NCBI GenBank assembly: GCA_019636675.1
Contig: JAHBXC010000002.1
Coordinates: 248,001-312,000, forward strand
From: Phycisphaeraceae bacterium
GTDB taxonomy: Bacteria; Planctomycetota; Phycisphaerae; Phycisphaerales; UBA1924
DNA: 64,000 nt
Direction of reading: 5' to 3'
In this document: positions 17,171 to 24,829 of the stretch, one piece after another
Layout: every line of letters begins with the position of its first letter
Numbering within the stretch: position 1 is the first letter of the stretch
Position numbers and translations under genes: made by a program
The notes under the pieces: model-generated
What the model saw: only the letters and a program-made list of their open reading frames with translations
What the model was told of the DNA's origin: nothing
The model's database searches: none

Positions 17171-18487
17171 TCAGGGGGGCGGCGCGACGGTCCAGACCCC
17201 GGCCCCGCGGACGCCCGGGGCGAAGACCGCCTCGTAGCACGCCGCGAGGGCGTCGTCGTCGACCAGCGAGACGCGCTGCGCGAGCGCCGGGCCCGGAGTC
17301 CCCAGCTGCTCGGCGCGACCGATCGTGATCGCGGCGAAGTATGGGTTGCCTGCGGCCATCGCCTGGCTGATCGGCGTGGCGCGCAGCATCAGACCGAAGT
17401 TGTTCATCGCGCGCGTCGCGTCGGCTCTGGACATGGGGCGCGTCGCGATCGTGCGAACGATGGAATCCAGTCGCGCAATCGACGGGTTCGGCTCTTCTCC
17501 CGTGCCCATGGGAACGAGGAGGAACATCACCTCCGGCTGGTCGAGGGGCGCCCACTGCGCCGGAGGGGGCGTCCAGCGCCCGTCGCGCATCTCGTGCCGG
17601 AATCGCTCGAGCAGTCGCGCCGCGATGACGAGCGCCGCCGGGTAGTGATCGTCGGTCGGGGAGGGCATCGGGAACGCGAAGCAGACGCTTGGAGCGAGCG
17701 AGTCGCGCTGCCCCGACATGCGTACGACCTCACGGATCGGTTCGGCTCGCGCCGCGGGCGGCCCCGGCGCGAGTCCAGAGGGGATGTCCGCGAAGAGCTC
17801 CTTGATCCTGGCGCGCACCGCCTGCCCGTCCAACGCGCCGACGACGACGAGGCGGGTGTTCGCGGCCAGATAGAGCGCGTCGTGTCTTTGCTGGAGTTCT
17901 TCTGGAGTGACATCGCGGAGCTGTTCGATCACGCCGCCCTTTCGCGCGCCGACCTGCAAGGGAAGGGCCGCGTGCTTCACGCGGTTCATCAGGCCGAGGA
18001 AAGGGATCCCGCCCCACATGTTGCCCAGTTCGGCTTCGACACGGGGCAGCTCGCGTTCCAGATCTTCCCGCGTCACACGCAGCGATCGCATCCTCGACGC
18101 GGCCCGGCGCAGCTCCTCGTCGAGTTCGGCGGCGTTCACGACGCCGGCGATCAGCGTGGAGTCCTCGCCGGTCTGCGCGTTGAACTGATTGTTGTAGCGG
18201 GCGGCGAGCGCCTCAGCGGTCGTGGCGCCTCGTTCCGATGTCGCGGCGGTGACGAGCACGTGCTCGAGGAGGTGGGCAAGGCCGGACCTGCCAGGCGGGT
18301 CGTGGCGCTCGCCGATGTCGTGCAGCACGAGCACGCACGCGACCGAGCCCCCGGTCGTCGGCCAGAGCGTCACACGCAGGCCGTTGTCGAGGGTGAAATG
18401 CTCGAGCGAATGCTGCGCGACGGCTCGCGGCGAGAGCGTCGCGAGAAGAGTCAGCACGAACGCGAGCGAGAGGAGGCGGGTGGGCAT
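17171..18487 (-). CDS. M16 family (insulinase-like) zinc peptidase, secreted
   Basis: The 438-residue protein starts MPTRLLSLAF, with AGGA 7 bases before the ATG; its signal peptide ends near AVAQ (about residue 25). The zinc motif HxxEH is present as HLLEH in RSGLAHLLEHVLVT, followed by the acidic helix with the third ligand (NAAELDEELRRAASRM). An M16 C-domain occupies the second half. One N-C pair of about 440 residues is normal for a bacterial M16B subunit, which often pairs with a second, inactive one; no second copy is adjacent. The tricorn-like gene follows after 163 bases on the same strand, so both may process extracytoplasmic peptides. Confidence 0.88.
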   Translation of the reverse strand: MPTRLLSLAFVLTLLATLSPRAVAQHSLEHFTLDNGLRVTLWPTTGGSVACVLVLHDIGERHDPPGRSGLAHLLEHVLVTAATSERGATTAEALAARYNNQFNAQTGEDSTLIAGVVNAAELDEELRRAASRMRSLRVTREDLERELPRVEAELGNMWGGIPFLGLMNRVKHAALPLQVGARKGGVIEQLRDVTPEELQQRHDALYLAANTRLVVVGALDGQAVRARIKELFADIPSGLAPGPPAARAEPIREVVRMSGQRDSLAPSVCFAFPMPSPTDDHYPAALVIAARLLERFRHEMRDGRWTPPPAQWAPLDQPEVMFLLVPMGTGEEPNPSIARLDSIVRTIATRPMSRADATRAMNNFGLMLRATPISQAMAAGNPYFAAITIGRAEQLGTPGPALAQRVSLVDDDALAACYEAVFAPGVRGAGVWTVAPPP

Positions 18488-18520
18488 GGCGTGGTCCTCT
18501 CGGGCCATCGTACCGCGCGG

Positions 18521-19738
18521 TCAATCCGGCGAAGGCGGGTCGTAACAGCGCACCCCGAAGCTGCTCAGCAGCTCGTTGAGGTCGCCGAAGTCCACCGTGC
18601 CGTCGGCGTCGATGTCGCCCGCGCAGTCGTCCCCGACGCAGCCGAAAGTCGAGAGGATCGCGTTGAGGTCGGCGAAGCCGATCACGCCGTCGCGGTTGAG
18701 GTCGGCGGCGCACGAGGCGGGCCGGTCGAGGACCGCGACCCACGCCTCGCGACGCGTGGCGCCTTCGTCGGTGACGCGTTCGCCCCAGCCGGTGAGGGTG
18801 CGCCCGTCGTGGCTCACGCCGCGGATGAAGGTGAGGTGGAGGCCGCCCCGATCGAGACCGATCGAATCGAAGTACGCGTTGGGGTCGATCACGCGCCGAG
18901 TTTCGTCCCAGATCGCGGCGCGAAAGCCGTTGAAGCCCGTGAGACTGCTGCGCCCGGCGAGCGTGGCGCCGTTCCCGCTCGCGGCGTAGACCGCGGTGTA
19001 GGTTGCGCCGGGGAGAGGCGTGAGAACCGAAGAGACGCCGCTCTCCCACACGATCGCGCTGGCGGTGTTCCCGTCGGTGGCTTCGCCGGCGGCGGTCGCG
19101 CCGTCGGCGCTGATGGCGTAGGCGTAGACGATCGGGCCGGCGTCCGCCGGTGACTGGAGCGGTTCAACTCCCGACCCGTCGCGCCACAGGAACGGAGGGA
19201 ACGGGCCCCCGACGATCGACGCGCCGTCGGCGCTGGCGGCGTAGGCCTCTATGCCGAACGCGTCGTCGAGCAGCGTGAAGCCGTCGTCGGGTGTCCATCG
19301 GAACGCGCGGGAGTCGTTGCCGAGTGAGGTCCTGCCCACGACGGTCGACCCGTCGTCGCTCATGCCCATGGCGCTCAGACTCAGCCCGTCGGGGCGTGAG
19401 ATGATGTCGAGCACCCCGCCCGGCCCGAGTCGCCACCCGCGGTTGACGCCCTCGATGCGCGCGACGCCCATGAGGATCGCGCCGTCGGCGCTCACGCCGC
19501 GCATGCCGACGTTGATCGCCCCGGGGTGGGGGAGCGTGAAGGGCTGCAGCCCGGTGGCGAGCGTCCACACGAAGGGCCCGGCGGCGTCGTTGCCGACGAC
19601 CGTCGTGCCGTCGGCGCTGACCTTCCACGCGAGGGATTCGATCCCCGGCGCGCTGGCGCCGAGCGCGTAGAACGCCCCGCCTGCAGCGGCGGCGGAGCCG
19701 AGACACAGACTGATCGCGCACACGGACAGTGATCGCAT
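18521..19738 (-). CDS. Secreted HAF-repeat protein with C-terminal dockerin-like domain
   Basis: The 405-residue protein has a signal peptide (about 1-20) and then repeated segments of the form SADGTTVVG..AFxW (for example SDDGSTVVGRTS and SADGASIVGG), as in the HAF beta-propeller-like family. The C-terminus has two calcium-binding motifs, DLNRDGVIGFADLNAIL and DIDADGTVDFGDLNELL, each followed by SxFG. Cysteines lie just before and between them and near the C-terminus. These dockerin type I-like pairs are common at the ends of secreted planctomycete proteins. Their binding partner is unknown. A cell-surface or extracellular location is likely; no enzymatic motif is seen. Confidence 0.8.
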   Translation of the reverse strand: MRSLSVCAISLCLGSAAAAGGAFYALGASAPGIESLAWKVSADGTTVVGNDAAGPFVWTLATGLQPFTLPHPGAINVGMRGVSADGAILMGVARIEGVNRGWRLGPGGVLDIISRPDGLSLSAMGMSDDGSTVVGRTSLGNDSRAFRWTPDDGFTLLDDAFGIEAYAASADGASIVGGPFPPFLWRDGSGVEPLQSPADAGPIVYAYAISADGATAAGEATDGNTASAIVWESGVSSVLTPLPGATYTAVYAASGNGATLAGRSSLTGFNGFRAAIWDETRRVIDPNAYFDSIGLDRGGLHLTFIRGVSHDGRTLTGWGERVTDEGATRREAWVAVLDRPASCAADLNRDGVIGFADLNAILSTFGCVGDDCAGDIDADGTVDFGDLNELLSSFGVRCYDPPSPD

Positions 19739-19807
19739 CGATCGCCCTCGAAGTGGTGAGAGGCCTCGACGCAGTCTACCTCGGCGCCGGTGATCCGCCA
19801 GCGAAAA

Positions 19808-20632
19808 TCACTTCCCGCGGGTCACCACGTCCGGTAAATCTTCGAGCCCTGCGGTCATGACCTCCGGGCCCTCCTCGGTGATCAGGACGTCGTGCTCGTA
19901 ATGCACGCACTGCGAGCCATCGGCGGTGAAGACGGGCCACTGCCCGCTCGCCTGGATGGTTTCCGGGGTGCCGATGGCGATCATGGGCTCGACGGCGACG
20001 AGCGTGCCCGGCTCGCAGCGGGTGAAGGCGTCGGGCCATTCGCCGGGGTAGGTGGGGGTGGTGTTGCTGATGTAGGGGCGCATATGGAGTTTGCGCCCGT
20101 ACCCGTGGCCCCCGAGCCCGCGCACGAGGTGGAAGCGGTCCTGGAACTCGACGCGGTCCTGCACGGCGCGCGCCCATTCGAGGTAGGTGTTGCCGGGCTT
20201 GAGGGTCTGGACGCCCTCGCGCAGAGAGCGCTTGCCGCTCTCGCAGAGCCGGGCGACCTCGTCGGACGCGCCCCCGAAGACATAGGTCCAGGCGGCGTCG
20301 CCGATGAATCCCTTGTGCACGACGCCGATGTCGATCTTGAGGACATCGCCCGGCTTGAGCTTCGCGCCGGTGTAGGTCGCGGTCCCGTGCACGATGCAGG
20401 AGTTGAGCGAGAGGCACGCGTGGCTGGGGAACGCCGGGAGGCGCGGGATCTTGTACCCCCGGAACGCGGACACGCACTTGAGACCGGTCAGCGTCTGCGC
20501 GACGAAAAGATCGATCTCGAGAAGGGTCTGCCCGAGCGCGAGAAAATCGACGAGGCGCTGGTGAACCTCGACGACCTTGTACGCCGCTTCTCTGGCGAGT
20601 TCGGCTTCCTGCGTGGTGACCTTGGGCGTCAT
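19808..20632 (-). CDS. map: Type I methionine aminopeptidase
   Basis: The 274-residue enzyme removes N-terminal methionine from new proteins. The five metal ligands are all visible: the first Asp in KIDIGVVHKGFIGDA and the second in the same stretch, His in LGGHGYGRKLHMRP, Glu in VAVEPMIAIG, and Glu in EHDVLITEEGPEV. The substrate-side histidine region HGTATY is present. Its ATG overlaps the stop of hutI by four bases (ATGA), so it is translationally coupled to a histidine-degradation gene. That is an unusual neighbour for map, which is often near ribosomal genes. Confidence 0.94.
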   Translation of the reverse strand: MTPKVTTQEAELAREAAYKVVEVHQRLVDFLALGQTLLEIDLFVAQTLTGLKCVSAFRGYKIPRLPAFPSHACLSLNSCIVHGTATYTGAKLKPGDVLKIDIGVVHKGFIGDAAWTYVFGGASDEVARLCESGKRSLREGVQTLKPGNTYLEWARAVQDRVEFQDRFHLVRGLGGHGYGRKLHMRPYISNTTPTYPGEWPDAFTRCEPGTLVAVEPMIAIGTPETIQASGQWPVFTADGSQCVHYEHDVLITEEGPEVMTAGLEDLPDVVTRGK

Positions 20633-21861
20633 GAGCGGGCGATGATAGCGCCGTGAACGCAGACGACATCCACCGGGTTGTCCCCGAACTCGTAGGCGAG
20701 GGCCCGCTCGTCGGTGTGGCGGAGCAGGATCAGGTCGGCGCGCGCGCCCGGGGTCAGGCGGCCCCGGTCGTCGAATCCGAGGAGGGCGGCGGCGTTCGCG
20801 GTGCAGGCCGTGATCGCTTCGTTCGGGGTGAGCCCGTTGAACCGCGCCGCGAGCGCGATCGCCATCGGCATCGAGTGCGTGGGCGCCGAGCCGGGGTTGC
20901 AGTTGGTGGCGATGACCAGCGCGCCGCCCGCGTCGAGAAAGGCACGCCCGTCCGCGTAGCGCCCGTCGGTGTGGAAGGCGGCGCAGGGGAGCATCACGCC
21001 GAAGGTTTTCGACCTCGCGAGCAGCGCGAGTTCCTCGGGCGTGGACGCCTCGAGGTGGTCGACGCTGCGGGCGCCGCGCTCGACCGCCCAGCGAGTCATG
21101 CCCAGCGCGTTGAACTGGTCGGCGTGGACGCGGAAGGGGTGGCCGAGCGAGATGGCGCGATCGAAGAGGCGCGCGCACTCGTCGAGCGACCACGCGCCGG
21201 ATTCGCAGTACGCGTCGAGGGCGACGCCCGGGAACTCCGCGTGGACCGCGTCGAGGGTTTCGCCGATCGTCGTTTCGATGAACGCGTCGCGCGAGGGGTG
21301 GTCGGCGTCGATCGCGTGCGCGATGAGCGCGGTCGGGACGACGGCGCCCGGGAAGCCCTTCGCGGCGGCGCGGATCGCGCGCAGCATCTTGAGTTCGTCG
21401 TTGGTTGAGAGGCCGTAGCCCGACTTCACCTCGACGGTGGTCGTGCCGGCGAGCAGCATGCGCGTGAGGCGGTCGAGCAGCGAGGAGGCCAGGTCCTTCT
21501 CGCTCGCACCGCGCACGGAGCGGACGGTGGACATGATCCCGCCGCCGGCCTTCAGCAGTTCGAGATAGGTCGCGCCGGCGAGTTTCTTCGTCCACTCGTC
21601 GATGCGATCGCCAGCCCAGCACGCGTGGGTGTGCGCGTCGACGAACGAGGGCATGAGCACGCGCCCCTTCGCGTCGAGGGCATGGTCGACGCCCTTGGCG
21701 CTGAGCGAGCCGGCGGGTTCGATCGCTTCGATGCGCCCGTTGCGCACGAGCACATCGGCGCGGTCGAGCACATGCAGATCGTTCGCGGCGGCGCCCCGGT
21801 GAGGCCCGGGCCCCGGTGGAGTAACCACGCGCGCGTTGAGGAACACCGTCGCGCCGCTCAC
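20629..21861 (-). CDS. hutI: Imidazolonepropionase
   Basis: Start chosen at the GTG at 21861 (410 residues). It overlaps the hutG stop as GTGA and has GGAG 8 bases upstream, and this gives the usual length. The amidohydrolase hydrolyses imidazolonepropionate to N-formimidoyl-glutamate. The metal-binding HTHACWAGDR, the lysine/glutamate stretch EVKSGYGL, HADQFNALG and the later TNCNPGSAPTHSMP motif are typical. It follows hutG and precedes map, each with 4-base overlaps, so the three are read from one message. Confidence 0.95.
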   Translation of the reverse strand: MSGATVFLNARVVTPPGPGPHRGAAANDLHVLDRADVLVRNGRIEAIEPAGSLSAKGVDHALDAKGRVLMPSFVDAHTHACWAGDRIDEWTKKLAGATYLELLKAGGGIMSTVRSVRGASEKDLASSLLDRLTRMLLAGTTTVEVKSGYGLSTNDELKMLRAIRAAAKGFPGAVVPTALIAHAIDADHPSRDAFIETTIGETLDAVHAEFPGVALDAYCESGAWSLDECARLFDRAISLGHPFRVHADQFNALGMTRWAVERGARSVDHLEASTPEELALLARSKTFGVMLPCAAFHTDGRYADGRAFLDAGGALVIATNCNPGSAPTHSMPMAIALAARFNGLTPNEAITACTANAAALLGFDDRGRLTPGARADLILLRHTDERALAYEFGDNPVDVVCVHGAIIARS

Positions 21862-22814
21862 GAGGGGCGCTCCGCGAAGCCGGCGAGGAAGGTGAGCAGG
21901 CACAGGGCCGCGACGCGCGCCGTGCGGTCGGCGATGTCGTTGGGCGGGCTGAGTTCCATGATGTCGAAGTGCTTCACCGCCGGGTGCTCGCCGGCGCGCT
22001 CGAGCACCTTGAGGACGCGATCGACGGAGAGCCCGTCGGGGTTGACGGCGCTCACGCCCGGGGCGGACGCGCCGTCGATGACATCGAGGTCGAGCGAGAC
22101 GAAGCCGGGGTCGGCCTTGCCTGCCGGGAAGGCGCGGTCGAACGCGACGGGGATCGCGGCCTTGAAGTCGCGCGCTTTCTCGACGCCGATGAGCGCCGCG
22201 CTGCGCGCGCGCAGGTACTCGATGTGCTCGGCGCTGTTGCTGAAGCGACCCACGCCGAACTCGACGAAGCGCTGCGGATCAAGAAACCCGCCCTCGATCG
22301 CGGCCCGGTAGGGCATGCCCGATCCGACCGTCTCGCGCACATCGAGGTGCGGGTCGATGTTGACGCCCCCGACCGGGGAGCGGTAGTGCTGCGAGAGCGC
22401 GCGGACCGAGGGGAAGGTCAGGTCGTGCCCGCCCCCGACGCAGATCGTGACCAGGCCCATCTCGTGCAGTTCGCGCACGGCGCGTGTCACGCGGTCGTGC
22501 GTTTCGTGCAGCGCCGCTTCCGAATCGGCGCGCACCGGCTCGATGTCGCCGGCGTCGTAGACCGCGATGTCCATCGCGGCGGCGCGCTGGTAGTCGTGGT
22601 CGGCGCCGAAGGACGCGAGGACCCTGCGCAGCGCCGTCGGGCCCTCCTTCGCGCCGGGGCGTCCGTGGTTCAGACGCACGCCAAGGTCGTCGGGCAGGCC
22701 GAGCAGCGCGACGCGGCAGCCCTCAGGGGTGTCAGTCCGTATGTGCGACGCGAACCGGCCGGGCCGGATCGCGGGCCAGGCCGGGGGCGTGGTGAAGGGG
22801 ACGATTCGCTCCAT
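21858..22814 (-). CDS. hutG: Arginase/agmatinase-family hydrolase, probably formimidoylglutamase
   Basis: The 318-residue protein starts MERIVPFTTPP. The binuclear manganese site of the ureohydrolase family is complete: GGGHDLTFP, NIDPHLDVRET and SLDLDVIDGASAPG. Beside hutI the natural role is HutG, splitting N-formimidoyl-L-glutamate to glutamate and formamide. Agmatinase or arginase cannot be excluded from motifs alone, and a SpeA gene making agmatine lies about 11 kb away. There is no evident Shine-Dalgarno. It is 34 bases downstream of the SRPBCC-YCII gene and overlaps hutI. Confidence 0.8.
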   Translation of the reverse strand: MERIVPFTTPPAWPAIRPGRFASHIRTDTPEGCRVALLGLPDDLGVRLNHGRPGAKEGPTALRRVLASFGADHDYQRAAAMDIAVYDAGDIEPVRADSEAALHETHDRVTRAVRELHEMGLVTICVGGGHDLTFPSVRALSQHYRSPVGGVNIDPHLDVRETVGSGMPYRAAIEGGFLDPQRFVEFGVGRFSNSAEHIEYLRARSAALIGVEKARDFKAAIPVAFDRAFPAGKADPGFVSLDLDVIDGASAPGVSAVNPDGLSVDRVLKVLERAGEHPAVKHFDIMELSPPNDIADRTARVAALCLLTFLAGFAERPS

Positions 22815-22848
22815 GGGCGATGTTCTAGCACGCCGATCGCGCTCACGC

Positions 22849-23718
22849 TCATCGCGCGTCGCGGTCGCGGACGAGCGAGAGTCGCATCGGGTGCAGCTCG
22901 GCGGTGAAAACACCCCCGACGACCCCGGGATCGCCCTCCATGATCGCCCGGGCCGACGCTTCGTCCTTCGCCTCGAAGATCACCAGCCCGATCTGCAACT
23001 CGCCCGTGCAGGGCCCCGCGACGATCACGGCGCCCGACTTCGTGAGGTCCGACAGGTACCTGCTGTGGCCGGCGAAGGCGTCCTTCTCGGCCTGCGTGGT
23101 GGCGGTCATCAACTCGGGGCGCGAAAGCCGAAGCATGTACACCCAGCCGTTCTTCGGATCGTGCGAGGGGTCGGCCGGCTTCGCGAAGCTCTGCTGGATC
23201 TTCGCACCGACGGAGTTCCACGCCGCGACGAAGTACCCGCGCAGCGTGTTCCAGTCCTCGCCCTCGCCGAAGCCCAGGTGCGTGATGGTCATGCGTGTTC
23301 GCCCGTGGGGCAGCGGGCGCAGATCGACCGTCACCCAGGTGCGATCGTCGCGCAGCGACGCGAAGTTGGGCGGCGCGTTCCAGGTGAATGACAGCGTGCG
23401 CTCGGGCACGAAGGAGAGCACGACGCAGCCCTCGCTGCCGCGGCTGCCAGCCGGGGCGGTCGGCGCCCAGTGGATCTCGTACTTGCCCCCGGGCCTGAGT
23501 TCGCACTCGAGGTGCGCGCCGATGACCTCTTGGAAACCCTCGGCTGTGGTCCAGACGCGCCAGACCTCGGAGGGCGGCGCGTCGATGTCGCGGACGGTTT
23601 CGAGGGCCGGCGCGTCGAGGCGGAACTCGTGAGAGGGGAGGAGCGGCGCCTGCGCGAGCGTCGGGGGGGCGACCGCCGCGACGAGCAGCGCGCACGCGAG
23701 CGTGAGGATGCGTGTCAT
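22849..23718 (-). CDS. Secreted SRPBCC (AHSA1-like) and YCII-like fusion protein
   Basis: The 289-residue protein has a signal peptide (MTRILTLACALLVAAVAPP, cleavage near residue 22). An SRPBCC/AHSA1 ligand-binding domain follows (about 35-180; DIDAPPSEVWRVWTTAEGFQ and WNTLRGYFVAAWNSVG). The C-terminal YCII-type domain (about 190-280) contains GHSRYLSDLTKSGAVIVAGP and GEL-type strands. Each domain is common alone in the cytoplasm; joined and exported is unusual. It lies 11 bases after the next SRPBCC gene, in the arsR unit. The ligand is unknown. Confidence 0.75.
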   Translation of the reverse strand: MTRILTLACALLVAAVAPPTLAQAPLLPSHEFRLDAPALETVRDIDAPPSEVWRVWTTAEGFQEVIGAHLECELRPGGKYEIHWAPTAPAGSRGSEGCVVLSFVPERTLSFTWNAPPNFASLRDDRTWVTVDLRPLPHGRTRMTITHLGFGEGEDWNTLRGYFVAAWNSVGAKIQQSFAKPADPSHDPKNGWVYMLRLSRPELMTATTQAEKDAFAGHSRYLSDLTKSGAVIVAGPCTGELQIGLVIFEAKDEASARAIMEGDPGVVGGVFTAELHPMRLSLVRDRDAR

Positions 23719-23729
23719 GGGTGTTCCTT

Positions 23730-24260
23730 TCAGCGGGCGCGGACATCGAGCAGTTCGGCCTGCTCGGTGCGGGTCTTCTTCGGGAGCATGAAGGTCATCG
23801 CGCCCATCATGGCGTACTGCATGCGCGTCTTGACCGGGACATTGCCGGTTTCGAGTTCGTGCTTGAGCAGATCGAGGATCTGCGTCCAGCCCTTGGCGAC
23901 CTTGTGGTTGTCCTTGCTCGGCTCGGCGAAGACATGGGTGAGGGTGACGCGCGTGGCGCCGCCGCGGGGCTCGAGTTCCCAGGTCACGGTCGCCGGCTTG
24001 TCGTTGCCGAAGGTCATGACGAAGGTGTGCACGAGTCGTCGCGGCGGGTCGACCTCGAGGATCTCGCCCACGATGAAGGTGTTCTTCCCGCTGGCGTTGC
24101 TGTAGCGCAGGCGCGCGCCGGGAGTGAGCGTGCCGCCCTGCACATGCAGGGCGGTGTTGTACATGGGGCGCGAGATCTCGCCCTGCTTGGTGAGTTCGTG
24201 CCAGACCTTCTCGATCGGGGCGTTGATGTCGATTGAGAGCACCTTCGTCAAGTCATCCAT
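23730..24260 (-). CDS. SRPBCC family (AHSA1-like) protein
   Basis: The 176-residue protein starts MDDLTKVLSIDINAPIEKVW, a typical SRPBCC/AHSA1 opening. It has FIVGEILEVDPPRRLVHTFV and TRVTLTHVFAEPSKD in the beta-sheet and a C-terminal helix around WTQILDLLKHELE. This fold forms a hydrophobic pocket for small molecules. Its start overlaps the arsR stop by 8 bases, the classic arsR-SRPBCC pairing in which the regulator controls the binding protein. The ligand is unknown. Confidence 0.82.
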   Translation of the reverse strand: MDDLTKVLSIDINAPIEKVWHELTKQGEISRPMYNTALHVQGGTLTPGARLRYSNASGKNTFIVGEILEVDPPRRLVHTFVMTFGNDKPATVTWELEPRGGATRVTLTHVFAEPSKDNHKVAKGWTQILDLLKHELETGNVPVKTRMQYAMMGAMTFMLPKKTRTEQAELLDVRAR

Positions 24261-24738
24261 CGCGCGACCTCCCGGGGCGTGCGCGCGAGGCGCCGCCCCC
24301 GTTCCCCCCGGCCCCACGGTCTATCCGACGACGCCCGCCCTTGACCGGGGGCGCGGCCTCGTCGGTGGTATCCGTCTTTGGACGCGCGGGCGGGCGACGC
24401 TCGTCGCCCGGGGTGTCCTGCGCCTCCAGCGAGTCTTTCAAAGAGATCAGCGCCCCGGCCCAGTGCCCCTCGAATCGCGAGACCCAGCGCTCGTAGACCC
24501 GGCGCAGGGGCACGGCGTTGAGGTGGTTCATCCTCGTCCGCCCCTCCTTGCGCGCCACGATCAGGTTGGCCTCCTCGAGCACCGAAAGGTGCTGCATGAC
24601 CCCAAAGCGCGAGAGTTCGGGCAGTGCCGCGTCGAGATCGCCCGTCGAGAGGGGCCCGTCGCGCAGCAGGTCGAGGATGGTCCTGCGCCATGGGCTGGCG
24701 AGGGCCTTGAAGACGGGTTCGAGTGGGTCGGGTCTCAA
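24253..24738 (-). CDS. ArsR family transcriptional regulator
   Basis: The 161-residue protein has a winged helix (about 8-90; FKALASPWRRTILDLLRDGP and FGVMQHLSVLEEANLIVARK) and a charged, disordered C-terminal tail rich in R, G and P. No metal-binding CxC is seen, so this is the non-metal, SRPBCC-linked branch. The only upstream in-frame start before a stop codon is TTG at 24738. The promoter and palindrome just upstream suggest autoregulation. It heads a unit of SRPBCC, SRPBCC-YCII, hutG, hutI and map. Confidence 0.85.
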   Translation of the reverse strand: MRPDPLEPVFKALASPWRRTILDLLRDGPLSTGDLDAALPELSRFGVMQHLSVLEEANLIVARKEGRTRMNHLNAVPLRRVYERWVSRFEGHWAGALISLKDSLEAQDTPGDERRPPARPKTDTTDEAAPPVKGGRRRIDRGAGGNGGGASRARPGRSRDG

Positions 24739-24741
24739 TGC

Positions 24742-24776
24742 GTGATAGATATATCACATGTTGGGATGGGTGTCAA
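24742..24776 (-). promoter_or_regulatory. arsR promoter with overlapping palindromic operator
   Basis: On the minus strand TTGACA (24776-24771), 17 bases, then TATATC (24753-24748) is the best sigma-70-type promoter seen here. A 16-bp near-palindrome (24742-24757, arms GTGATA and TATCAC) covers the -10 and the probable transcription start. This is the classic position for an ArsR autoregulatory operator. Confidence 0.75.
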
Positions 24777-24778
24777 CA

Positions 24779-24803
24779 CGAAAAAACCCGCTGTCAGCGG
24801 GTT
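24779..24803 (-). terminator. Terminator after hutU
   Basis: On the minus strand the near-perfect inverted repeat AACCCGC-TGACA-GCGGGTT runs straight into a T run (six in all), 27 bases after the hutU stop. It ends just upstream of the arsR -35, separating the two units. Confidence 0.88.
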
Positions 24804-24829
24804 GCGACCTTCGGAAGTTGGACGGGGCC

